Below are positions 52,094 to 60,411 of a stretch of 64,000 nt of DNA, piece after piece. The position numbers and the translations under genes were made by a program. Under the pieces are notes generated by a model, which had not been told where the DNA came from, ran no database searches, and saw only the letters and a program-made list of their open reading frames with translations. Each line of letters opens with the position of its first letter. Position 1 is the stretch's first letter. Source of the stretch: Mesorhizobium sp. ES1-4 (GTDB lineage: Bacteria; Pseudomonadota; Alphaproteobacteria; Rhizobiales; Rhizobiaceae); the NCBI RefSeq assembly GCF_020164745.1, contig NZ_JAIUGV010000010.1, positions 62,001 through 126,000 of the forward strand, in the 5' to 3' direction.

Positions 52094-54778
52094 CTATCCC
52101 GTCCACCCGAGGCCAGCCGAGATACAATTGATCGATACGAGCAGCGCGTCGGTCGCCCGCTTTTGATCCGCTGTCCCGGTATTTGACCTGGCTTCGCGCA
52201 ACAGCTCGACCTGCAGCCGGTGAATGTCATCCATCTGCCGCCGCAGATTGTCGAAACGCCGCTTGAACATCGGAAAGCGGGCGGAAAGATCGCCGCCCGT
52301 GAGGTCACCGATCAGGCGTCGCGTCAACTCGTATTCGGCGGCGATGCGGGCATAGATTCGCTCAGCCGCTTGGCTGTCGGACACCAGGCCGGCGTAGAGC
52401 CGCGCAATCTCCATGTCGGACTGGTAAAGCGTCTTCTCGGCCTCGTCGACGATCAGGCGGAAGAAGCGCGAGTGCTCGAACATGCGGGCCAGAAGCTCGC
52501 GCCCGGCCTCGCCGCGCACCGCGACGAACGAGCTGAGTGCGCTGCCGATGCCGTACCAGCCGGTCAACAGGTGCCGGTTCTGGCTCCAGGCGAACACCCA
52601 GGGAATGGCGCGCAGGTCGGCAATGCCGCTGGCGCCGAAACGGCGATCCGGCCGTGAGCCCATTTTCAGGAGCGCCAGTTCCGCGACCGGGCTCGCTTGG
52701 TTGAAATAATCGAGGAAGCCGGGCTCGGCCATCAACCTGGCATAGGATGCCTGCGACATGCCTGCCAGCGCTTCCAGCGCTTCGTCGAACTCCGGCGTTT
52801 CCTTCGGCACGACATCGCCGGACGATCCGACACTATGGGCCAGCACGCCAGCGGCGAGAACCTCGAGCTGGTTGAGGCCGGTGCCGCGATTGGCGAATTT
52901 CGACGATACGACCTCGCCCTGCTCCGTTACCCGCATGGCTCCGGCAACGGTGCCTGCCGGCTGTGCCGCGATTGCCCGGCCGGTCGGCGCACCGCCACGG
53001 CTGACAGAGCCGCCGCGACCGTGAAAGAAGCTGATCCTGACCCTATGCTTACGGCCGATGGCAGCAAGGCGCTTTTGCGCCTTTGCCAATTCCCAATTGG
53101 AAGCCAGGAAACCGCCGTCCTTGTTGGAATCCGAGTAGCCAAGCATGATCTCCTGGCGCGCGCCGAAATCCCGCACCGTCCGCCTTACTAGCGAAACGCC
53201 GAGCAATTCGTTCAGGATGACGGGTGCTGCCTGCAGATCGGCGATGGTCTCGAACAATGGCACGATCCGCAGCCTGATTGTGCCGCCGCCACCAGGCGCG
53301 GTTGAAAGTCCGCAATATTGGGCCAGTAGATAGACCGCGAGCAGATCGTCGGCCGAGCGGGTCATGCTGAGAACGAAAGAGCCGAAGGCGTCGGCATCCG
53401 AGCTGGAGATCTGCTCGCGGATGACGGAGAATGTCGAAAGCAGCTCACCTGCTTCCGGCGAAAGCCGGCCTGCGTCGATCTCCAGCCGTTCGCCCCCACT
53501 TAAGGCTGCGCGAATGCGCGCCGACCATTGCGGCGTGCCGGCCGCGACCGGATCTGTGGGATTTGTCAGCGTAAACAGCTCGGCCAGCACCCGGTTGACG
53601 ACCGTGGAGTTCTGCCGGATGTCGAGCGAGACGGTACGGAAGCCGAAGCTTCCGACCTGCCAAAGCAGGGGCTGCACGAAACGCCTGGCAACCGCGCGCC
53701 CTCCAATCGCTTCGAGAACACATGACAGGCTGCTCAGATCGGCACGAAACGCCTCCGCCGAGAGGTACGCCGCCGTGCCGCCGTCTCGCGTAGCCTCCAG
53801 CCGGGCAAGCAGGGCCGAAGCGAACTGGCGAAGCGGTTCGTCAGGATTGCGGGCGGCGATCTCTTGCGCCTGTCCGCTTTTATCAAGCGCCGTTTGCAGC
53901 ACCGGCTTGAAGCTGGCCGGCAGCTCAATGACGTTCGAGCTGGCGCTGAGCACCGTCACCAGCCGTTGCACCTGCGTCAGATACCAGCCTATGGCGGTAT
54001 TGCGGTATTCGGCCACGGCATGGGCGGTGACCGCGGCCGTCACGTTTGGATTGCCATCGCGGTCGCCCCCGATCCACGAGGCATAGCGCATGAAAGAGGG
54101 GATTCTGATCGGCTCTCCCGGATAGTGACGCTCGAAAGCGCCTTGAAGCTTGCCATAGAGCTGCGGCGTCGCCTCGAAGATGACTTCGCGAAAGAAATGC
54201 AGGCCCCAGGCGATTTCGCGTTCGACCGTCGGGCGCTCCAGCCGCAGTTCGCCCGTCATCCACAGAAGCTCGATCTCGCTTTCCAGATCGGCGACCAACA
54301 GGTCGCGTTCGCCCGGCGCCCAGCGCGGCTGGTCGAGTTCGGTCAGCTTGCGATAGATACGGCGGTGGATTTCCAGAACCGTGACGCGTTTGGCCTCTGT
54401 CGGGTGCGCGGTCATGGTCGGGCCGACGCAAAGCTCATCGAGCGCCGCCTGGACTTCCTCCGCCGAGTGGCCGTTCGCCGCCATTTGCGCGATCACGCTG
54501 GCGAACGACCCGGGCACTTCGTCGACACCGGCGCCTTGTTCGAGTTCGCGACGCGTTCGCATGGCAAACAACTCGTCGGCAATCGTCAGCAACTGGAACC
54601 ACACGCCGCTCGCCTGAAGCGCCGGGATGCGCTGCTCCGCGGCAACCGAGACAAGCGACCTGCGTCCGCTTAGAACAGCGGCGATCTCGGGCTCACGCGC
54701 GCTTGCGACCTGAAGCAGCAGGCGCAACAAAAGGCTGCGCTCGTCCTCACGAAATCTGATGCGCCTACTCTGTTCCAA
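52094..54778 (-). CDS. ppc: Phosphoenolpyruvate carboxylase
   Basis: 894 aa. Catalytic landmarks: TMTAHPTEAKR (active-site His) near residue 140, GYSDSNKDGGFLASNW and FFHGRGGSVSRGG. The C-terminus ends in NCISAGLGWTG and lacks the usual QNTG ending. Fixes bicarbonate onto PEP to give oxaloacetate. Its place downstream of sga-mcl-mtkAB indicates the serine-cycle isoform. Confidence 0.95.
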   Translation of the reverse strand: MEQSRRIRFREDERSLLLRLLLQVASAREPEIAAVLSGRRSLVSVAAEQRIPALQASGVWFQLLTIADELFAMRTRRELEQGAGVDEVPGSFASVIAQMAANGHSAEEVQAALDELCVGPTMTAHPTEAKRVTVLEIHRRIYRKLTELDQPRWAPGERDLLVADLESEIELLWMTGELRLERPTVEREIAWGLHFFREVIFEATPQLYGKLQGAFERHYPGEPIRIPSFMRYASWIGGDRDGNPNVTAAVTAHAVAEYRNTAIGWYLTQVQRLVTVLSASSNVIELPASFKPVLQTALDKSGQAQEIAARNPDEPLRQFASALLARLEATRDGGTAAYLSAEAFRADLSSLSCVLEAIGGRAVARRFVQPLLWQVGSFGFRTVSLDIRQNSTVVNRVLAELFTLTNPTDPVAAGTPQWSARIRAALSGGERLEIDAGRLSPEAGELLSTFSVIREQISSSDADAFGSFVLSMTRSADDLLAVYLLAQYCGLSTAPGGGGTIRLRIVPLFETIADLQAAPVILNELLGVSLVRRTVRDFGARQEIMLGYSDSNKDGGFLASNWELAKAQKRLAAIGRKHRVRISFFHGRGGSVSRGGAPTGRAIAAQPAGTVAGAMRVTEQGEVVSSKFANRGTGLNQLEVLAAGVLAHSVGSSGDVVPKETPEFDEALEALAGMSQASYARLMAEPGFLDYFNQASPVAELALLKMGSRPDRRFGASGIADLRAIPWVFAWSQNRHLLTGWYGIGSALSSFVAVRGEAGRELLARMFEHSRFFRLIVDEAEKTLYQSDMEIARLYAGLVSDSQAAERIYARIAAEYELTRRLIGDLTGGDLSARFPMFKRRFDNLRRQMDDIHRLQVELLREARSNTGTADQKRATDALLVSINCISAGLGWTG

Positions 54779-54826
54779 ACCAGTTTCCTGACCCGTCCAT
54801 TGATTGCCGCTGTGGCCGCGCCCTTG

Positions 54827-54863
54827 GAGCGGTTCAGTGACTGCGTGAGACGCTGAACCGCTC
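54827..54863. repeat. GAGCGGTTCAG stem-loop between mtkB and ppc
   Basis: GAGCGGTTCAG (54827-54837) and CTGAACCGCTC (54853-54863) form an 11-bp perfect stem with a 15-base loop. On the plus strand an AT-rich stretch with TTGTTTTT follows. On the coding (minus) strand no T-run follows, so it may weaken rather than stop read-through from mtkB into ppc. This motif type is frequent in rhizobial intergenic DNA. Confidence 0.6.
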
Positions 54864-54923
54864 TAAATATTTGTTTTTATGCACCGCTTGCGTTCGCGCT
54901 ATGCGGCCTTCGGCCGGTCGGCA

Positions 54924-55823
54924 TCAAGCCGCCTGCTTCCTCCGCGCCAGGGTATCGGCCACGACGTCGCCGAAGGACGACGGCGTCGGCACGATGACGA
55001 CGCCGGCCTCTTTCAATATCTCGACCTTTTCCTGCGCCGATTCGCCGAAGGCGGAGATGATGGCGCCGGCATGACCCATGCGCCGGCCTTTCGGTGCCGA
55101 AAGGCCGGCAATATAGGCGATCAACGGCTTGCGCATGTCGTCGCGCGCCCAGATCGCGGCTTCGGCTTCCTGCGGGCCGCCGATCTCGCCGATCATCACC
55201 ACGGCGTCGGTTTCGTCGTCCTGTTCGAAGAGCCTCAGAACGTCCTTGAAGGAGGAGCCGTTGATCGGATCGCCGCCGATGCCGACGCTAGTGGAGACGC
55301 CGATGCCGAGCGCCTTCATCTGCGAGGCGGCCTCGTAGCCCAGTGTTCCCGAGCGGCCGACGATGCCGACGCGGCCGGGAAGGTAGATCGAGCCGGGCAT
55401 GATGCCCATCAGCGCCTGTCCGGGCGTGATGATACCGGCGCAGTTCGGCCCGACCAGCCGCATGCGGTCCTCGAAGCGGTAGCGGCGCATGTAGCGCTTG
55501 ACCTGCATCATGTCTTGCGAGGGAATGCCGTCCGTGATGCAGACGCAGAGCTTTATCCCCGCATCCGCCGCCTCCATGATCGAATCGGCAGCAAAGGGCG
55601 GCGGCACGAAGACGATGCTGGCCTCGGCGCGGGTTTCGCGTACCGCGCCCTTGACGGTGTTGAAGATCGGCAGGCCGAGATGCGTCTGGCCGCCCTTGCC
55701 GGGGGTAACGCCGCCGACGAGCTTGGTGCCGTAGCGCTTCATGTCCTCGGCATGGAAGCTGCCGATCTTGCCGGTGAAGCCTTGCACGATGACGCGCGTG
55801 CTGCGGTTGAGCAGGATTGCCAT
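54924..55823 (-). CDS. mtkB: Malate--CoA ligase (malate thiokinase) alpha subunit
   Basis: 299 aa from ATG at 55823 (MAILLNRSTRVIVQGFTG). Succinyl-CoA-synthetase-alpha fold with CoA-binding N-terminal region. GPNCAGIITPGQALMGI and GIVGRSGTLGYEAA are visible, and the phosphohistidine is in GRRMGHAGAIIS. Assigned to malate rather than succinate because of its serine-cycle neighbours mcl and sga. Confidence 0.88.
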   Translation of the reverse strand: MAILLNRSTRVIVQGFTGKIGSFHAEDMKRYGTKLVGGVTPGKGGQTHLGLPIFNTVKGAVRETRAEASIVFVPPPFAADSIMEAADAGIKLCVCITDGIPSQDMMQVKRYMRRYRFEDRMRLVGPNCAGIITPGQALMGIMPGSIYLPGRVGIVGRSGTLGYEAASQMKALGIGVSTSVGIGGDPINGSSFKDVLRLFEQDDETDAVVMIGEIGGPQEAEAAIWARDDMRKPLIAYIAGLSAPKGRRMGHAGAIISAFGESAQEKVEILKEAGVVIVPTPSSFGDVVADTLARRKQAA

Positions 55824-55837
55824 TTTTCCGTCCTCCC

Positions 55838-57022
55838 TCAGGCTGCTTTTTTCTTGGTGGCCGCGCGCCATGCGGCCACGGCTTTTTCGGCGGCTTCGGC
55901 GAGCGTGTCGGCGACGATCACCGCCTCGCCGGAATCGGCCAGGATCTTGCGCCCTTCCTCGGCCCTGGTGCCGGAGAGCCGCACCACCAGCGGCACGTTG
56001 ACGCCGACCTCGCGAATCGCCTTGATGACGCCCTCGGCAACCCAGTCGCAACGGTTGATGCCGGCAAAGATGTTGACCAGGATGGTCTCGACATTCTTGT
56101 CGCCGAGAACGGCGCGGAATGATTTCGCCACCCGCTCGGGCGAAGCACCGCCGCCGATGTCGAGGAAGTTGGCCGGCTCGCCGCCGGCGATCTTGATCAT
56201 GTCCATGGTCGCCATGGCGAGCCCCGCGCCGTTGATGATGCAGCCGATATTGCCGTCGAGGCCGACATAGGAGAGGCCGCGGTCGCTGGCGAAGGTTTCG
56301 CGCGGGTCTTCCTGGCTCTTGTCGCGCAGCTCGGAGATTTCAGGCCGCCGGAACAGCGCGTTCTCGTCGAACGACATCTTGGCGTCGAGCGCCACCAGGC
56401 TGCCGTCGCGGGTCACCACCAGCGGATTGATCTCCAGCATCGAGGCGTCGTAGTCGCGGAACACCTGGTAGCAGCTGAAGATGGTCTCGGTCGCCTTGCC
56501 GATCAGGCTGTCCTCCAGCCCGAGCCCGAAGGCGATCTCGCGCGCCTGGAAGCGCTGCATGCCGACGCCCGGATCGACGGTGGCGCGGATAATGGAATCC
56601 GGTGCTCTTTCGGCGATCTCCTCGATCTCCATGCCGCCGGCGGCCGAGGCCACGATCATGACGCGCTCTTCCTTACGGTCGAGCACGAAGCCGAGATAGA
56701 GTTCCTGCGCGATGTCGACGGCTTCCTCCAGATAAAGGCGCGAGATCAGCTTGCCGCGCGGGCCGGTCTGGTGGGTCACCAGCTTGCGCCCGAGCATGGC
56801 TTCGGCGGCGTTGGAAATCTCCTCGTCATTGGTGCAGACCTTGATGCCGCCGGCCTTGCCGCGCGCGCCGGAATGCACCTGCGCCTTCAGAACCCATTTG
56901 CCGCCGCCGATCTCGCGGGCTCGGTAGGTCGCCTGCTCTGGGCTGTAAGCAAGGCCGCCGCGCGGCACATGCACCCCATGCCGGGCGAGCAGTTCCTTGG
57001 CTTGATATTCGTGGATGTCCAT
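55838..57022 (-). CDS. mtkA: Malate--CoA ligase (malate thiokinase) beta subunit
   Basis: 394 aa from ATG at 57022 (MDIHEYQAKELLARHGV). ATP-grasp domain with VLKAQVHSGARGKAGG, then MLEINPLVVTRDGSLVALDAKM and the CoA-ligase part with ANFLDIGGGASPERV. Same fold as SucC. 14 bases upstream of mtkB. The pair activates malate to malyl-CoA. Confidence 0.88.
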   Translation of the reverse strand: MDIHEYQAKELLARHGVHVPRGGLAYSPEQATYRAREIGGGKWVLKAQVHSGARGKAGGIKVCTNDEEISNAAEAMLGRKLVTHQTGPRGKLISRLYLEEAVDIAQELYLGFVLDRKEERVMIVASAAGGMEIEEIAERAPDSIIRATVDPGVGMQRFQAREIAFGLGLEDSLIGKATETIFSCYQVFRDYDASMLEINPLVVTRDGSLVALDAKMSFDENALFRRPEISELRDKSQEDPRETFASDRGLSYVGLDGNIGCIINGAGLAMATMDMIKIAGGEPANFLDIGGGASPERVAKSFRAVLGDKNVETILVNIFAGINRCDWVAEGVIKAIREVGVNVPLVVRLSGTRAEEGRKILADSGEAVIVADTLAEAAEKAVAAWRAATKKKAA

Positions 57023-57073
57023 TTTTTCTCCTCCCCAAATCGTCAAAGCGCGGCGACGCGCGGCTCTTGTCGG

Positions 57074-58024
57074 CTAATTGAGCTGGCCGGCGCGTTCGAT
57101 GGCGTCGTTGACCACCAGCACGTTGCGCGCCATGCGTTCCGATGCGGCGTCGATCATCTTGCCGTCGAGCGCGGCAGCACCCTTGCCCTGCTGCTCGGCT
57201 TCCTTCAACACTTCGAGGATGCGGCGGGCGCGCGTGACTTCCTTCTCCGGCGGCGAAAACACGTCGTTGGCCAAAGCGATCTGCGAGGGGTGGATCGCCC
57301 ATTTGCCTTCGATGCCGAGTGCGGCGGCGCGGCTGGCGGCCGCCTTGTAGCCTTCCGGATCGGAGAAATCGCCGAACGGCCCATCGATGGCGCGCAGACC
57401 ATAGGCACGGCAGGCGACGGTCATCCGCGACAGGGCGAAATGCCACTGGTCGCCGGGATAATCGGGGTTGAGGCCGCCGATGTTGACGGTTCGCGCCTTG
57501 TTGCTGGCGGCATAGTCGGCAACGCCGAAATGCATCGCTTCCAGCCGGCCCGGGGTCGCGGCAATGGCCTCGACATTGGCCATGCCAAGCGCGGTCTCGA
57601 TGAGCGCTTCCAGGCCGACGCGGGTCTTGAAACCCTTGGCCATCTCGATCTGGTTGACCATGGCCTCGACCATATAGAGATCGGCCGGCACGCCGACCTT
57701 CGGCACCAGGATCGTGTCCAGCCGGTCGCCGGCCTGTTCCATCACGTCGACGACGTCGCGGTACATGTAATGGGTGTCGAGCCCGTTGATGCGCACCGAG
57801 ACCGTCTTGCCCTTGGCGCGCCAGTCGATGTCGTTCAGGGCCTGGATGATGTTCTTGCGGGCGCGTTCCTTGTCAGGCGGGGCCACGGCGTCCTCGATGT
57901 CGAGGAAGACGAAGTCGGCGGCACTGTTGGCCGCCTTGTCGATCATCTCCGGGCTGGAGCCGGGAACCGCCAGCTCGCTGCGCTGCAGCCTGAGTTTCTT
58001 GAGGTGATGGATGGTGTGGCTCAT
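57074..58024 (-). CDS. mcl: L-malyl-CoA / beta-methylmalyl-CoA lyase
   Basis: 316 aa from ATG at 58024 (MSHTIHHLKKLRLQRSELAVPG). CitE-like TIM barrel: FVFLDIEDAVAPPDKERAR with the metal-binding acidic residues, VSVRINGLDTHYMYRD, ALIETALGMANVEAIAA, and GKWAIHPSQIALAN. Cleaves malyl-CoA to glyoxylate and acetyl-CoA. 11 bases after sga. Confidence 0.92.
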   Translation of the reverse strand: MSHTIHHLKKLRLQRSELAVPGSSPEMIDKAANSAADFVFLDIEDAVAPPDKERARKNIIQALNDIDWRAKGKTVSVRINGLDTHYMYRDVVDVMEQAGDRLDTILVPKVGVPADLYMVEAMVNQIEMAKGFKTRVGLEALIETALGMANVEAIAATPGRLEAMHFGVADYAASNKARTVNIGGLNPDYPGDQWHFALSRMTVACRAYGLRAIDGPFGDFSDPEGYKAAASRAAALGIEGKWAIHPSQIALANDVFSPPEKEVTRARRILEVLKEAEQQGKGAAALDGKMIDAASERMARNVLVVNDAIERAGQLN

Positions 58025-58035
58025 CGCGGTTCCCC

Positions 58036-59226
58036 CTATGCCGCTTCGGCGACGGGCATCGCGGCGGAGGCGCGGAAGTGCTGGATGGCGGCGCCGACGC
58101 CGGAGCCCGGCGCCAGCCGCACACCGCAATCGAGCAGCGCCATTTCGGCCGATGACAGCGAGGCCAGCACCATCACCTCGTTCAGCCAGCCGAGATGACC
58201 GATGCGGAAAACCTTGCCGAATACCTTGTTGAGGCCGCCGCCCAACGATGTCTGGTAGGCCTGGTAGGCGCGCTTGACGACGTCGCCGCTGTCGATGCCT
58301 TCCGGCACGAGAATGGCGCTGACCGTGTCTGAATGCCATTTCGGCGCCTTCGCGCAGAGCTTCAGGCCCCATGCGTCGACCGCCTTGCGCACGCCTTCGG
58401 CCAACCGATGGTGGCGGGCAAAGATATTGTCCAACCCTTCCTCGGCGATCAGGTCGAGCGAGGCGCGCAGGCCGCGCAGCAACTGCGTCGCAGGGGTGTA
58501 GGGGAAATAGCCGGCATCATTGGCGCGGATCATGTCCTCGAAGGAGAAGAAGCAGCGCCGGTGGGTGGCGGTTCTCGAAGCGACGAGAGCCTTCTTGCTG
58601 ACCGAGAGGAAACCGAGGCCGGCCGGCAGCATGAAACCTTTCTGCGAGCCGCTGACGGCGCAGTCGACGCCCCATTCCTCCTGGCGAAAGTCGATCGAGC
58701 CGATCGACGAGACGCCGTCGACGAAGAGGAGCGCTGGGTGGTTCGCATCGTCGAGCACGGCGCGGCAGCCGGCGACGTCGCTGGTGACACCCGTCGCCGT
58801 CTCGTTCTGCGTGCAGAAGATTGCCTTGATGCGGTGCGCCTTGTCCGCCTTCAGCCGCTCAGCGTAGAGTTCGAGCGGCACGCCGGTGCCCCATTCGCAG
58901 TCGATCACGTCGACCTCAAAGCCGAGGCGCTCGGCCATGTCGACCCAAAGATGCGAAAACTGGCCGAAGCGCGACATCAGCACGCGGTCGCCGGGGCTGA
59001 GCACATTGGTCATCGCTGCTTCCCAGGCTCCGGTGCCCGAAGAAGGGTAGATGAAGACGCGGCCCGTCTCGTTCCTGAAGACTTTCTTGATGTCCTCGAA
59101 AAGCGGCAGGGTGAGGTCGGGGAAGGTGGCCGCGCGCATGTCCTCCATCGGCAGGTTCATCGCCTGCCGGACCTGCTCGGGAATGTTTGTGGGCCCGGGG
59201 ATAAAGAGATGAGTGAACCCAGCCAT
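58036..59226 (-). CDS. sga: Serine--glyoxylate aminotransferase
   Basis: 396 aa class V aminotransferase. HLFIPGPTNIPEQVRQAM at the N-terminus, IYPSSGTGAWEAAMTNV (PLP phosphate site), LLFVDGVSSIGSID, and the PLP lysine in SGSQKGFMLPAG near residue 195. Converts serine plus glyoxylate to hydroxypyruvate plus glycine, opening the serine cycle. First gene of the module, 121 bases downstream of the LuxR-type regulator. Confidence 0.93.
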   Translation of the reverse strand: MAGFTHLFIPGPTNIPEQVRQAMNLPMEDMRAATFPDLTLPLFEDIKKVFRNETGRVFIYPSSGTGAWEAAMTNVLSPGDRVLMSRFGQFSHLWVDMAERLGFEVDVIDCEWGTGVPLELYAERLKADKAHRIKAIFCTQNETATGVTSDVAGCRAVLDDANHPALLFVDGVSSIGSIDFRQEEWGVDCAVSGSQKGFMLPAGLGFLSVSKKALVASRTATHRRCFFSFEDMIRANDAGYFPYTPATQLLRGLRASLDLIAEEGLDNIFARHHRLAEGVRKAVDAWGLKLCAKAPKWHSDTVSAILVPEGIDSGDVVKRAYQAYQTSLGGGLNKVFGKVFRIGHLGWLNEVMVLASLSSAEMALLDCGVRLAPGSGVGAAIQHFRASAAMPVAEAA

Positions 59227-59347
59227 GCGCGAACTCCTCCGATCGTCTTGGATTGTGGAGGAAGTGTCGCGTCGAAGAGGCCCGCCAACAACACCTTGCC
59301 GGGTAAGTTGTTGGCCCGCGCGGGTGGGGGGCTCCTACCCGGTTGGC

Positions 59348-60082
59348 CTACCCGACAGGCGATTTGGGGCTTCGACGGCTCTCGCTCGAATAGAGCGCGA
59401 CCGCCATGGCGCGGTTACGGACATCGAGCTTGTCGTAAAGATTCTTGAGATGATATTTCACCGTGTTCTCGGAGATGCCGGTCCGGGTCGCGATCTGCAG
59501 ATTGGTCCAGCCATCGGACAGCACAGCCAGCAGTTCACGCTCGCGCACGGTAAGCCGGGACAGCGGCGTGTCGTTGACCTTGTTGATGTCGATATAGGGA
59601 ATGCAGATGCGGCCGTGTGCGACAGCCAGGATGGTGTCGAAGATGATGGCGGGATCGTCGAACTGGAAGCAGTAGCCCTGAGCCCCCAGGCGCACACACT
59701 GTTTCAGGATGCCGATGTCATGGTCGTTTGAAAAGACCGCGATGCGCACGTTGAGCTTGCTGTCTCGGACCTCGGCCAGGACGTCCGCGCCATCCATGTC
59801 GGACAGCTTCCAGCCGATCACGGCGACATCGAACTCCTGCACCGCTGCAAGCTTCAGGAAATGCCTGCCGCTTTGTACCGAGGCCAAAAGTTCGAAGCGC
59901 CCGTCGCATTGCAGCATTTCGCGCAGAGCCGATATGACGAGCGGATTGCGTTCGGCCACGACCACGCGAACGCGCCGCTGTTCGATTGCCTCGCTCGGTG
60001 TCTTCGACGTGATCTTCAAGGGCTTCCGGTTGTTCGGGGTTACGGCCTGAATGGGTCCGGCCGATGCATGGACCTGCATCAT
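59348..60082 (-). CDS. LuxR-family regulator with degenerate receiver domain
   Basis: 244 aa. Residues about 37-150 match a receiver domain, but the phosphoacceptor position reads VAVIGWKLSDMDG where the usual form is VLLDLxLPDMDG, so Asp is replaced by Gly. The acidic pair near the N-terminus (usually DD) is ER (VVVAERNPLVISAL). The C-terminal LuxR HTH is intact: LTVRERELLAVLSDGWTNLQIATRTGISENTVKYHLKNLYDKL. Lies directly upstream of sga on the same strand and is the obvious candidate regulator of the serine-cycle genes, responding to something other than phosphorylation. Confidence 0.88.
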   Translation of the reverse strand: MMQVHASAGPIQAVTPNNRKPLKITSKTPSEAIEQRRVRVVVAERNPLVISALREMLQCDGRFELLASVQSGRHFLKLAAVQEFDVAVIGWKLSDMDGADVLAEVRDSKLNVRIAVFSNDHDIGILKQCVRLGAQGYCFQFDDPAIIFDTILAVAHGRICIPYIDINKVNDTPLSRLTVRERELLAVLSDGWTNLQIATRTGISENTVKYHLKNLYDKLDVRNRAMAVALYSSESRRSPKSPVG

Positions 60083-60411
60083 GACAATTCTGCCCCAATT
60101 GCATAGGGGTGCTCTTTCCCCAGCGACATGCGCTGTCGCGCGCCCCTGAACCCAGACGCCACTTCTTTTGACAAATATCAGGTGCGGTTCGCCAGGCGAC
60201 AGCCATGCCGGCGCAGATCAACGCCAATTGGGAAGTGCGCGTTTCGTCAGGGATTTCCATCGGTTGTAGCGACAGGTTGCAAAATGGAATCATGCCGAGG
60301 CCCGCTCGTTTTTCTTGTTTCAGCATCGAACCAAAACCGGTTTCCACTTTTGGGAATCATGGTCTAGACCTGACAGGCACCTTTTCGGGATTCTGATGGC
60401 GGGAGGCGCTG
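60083..60411. other. Divergent intergenic region between the LuxR-type gene and mgtE
   Basis: 329 bases with no protein-like frame. It must contain both promoters; no consensus pair stood out. From 60332 to 60366 it carries a repeat common in rhizobial intergenic DNA. Confidence 0.45.
60332..60366 (+). repeat. Rhizobial intergenic repeat upstream of mgtE
   Basis: Contains AAAACCGGTTTCCACTTTT followed by GGGAATCATGGTCTAG. I recall near-identical copies in many rhizobial spacers; the copy count in this genome cannot be judged from the window. Confidence 0.5.
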
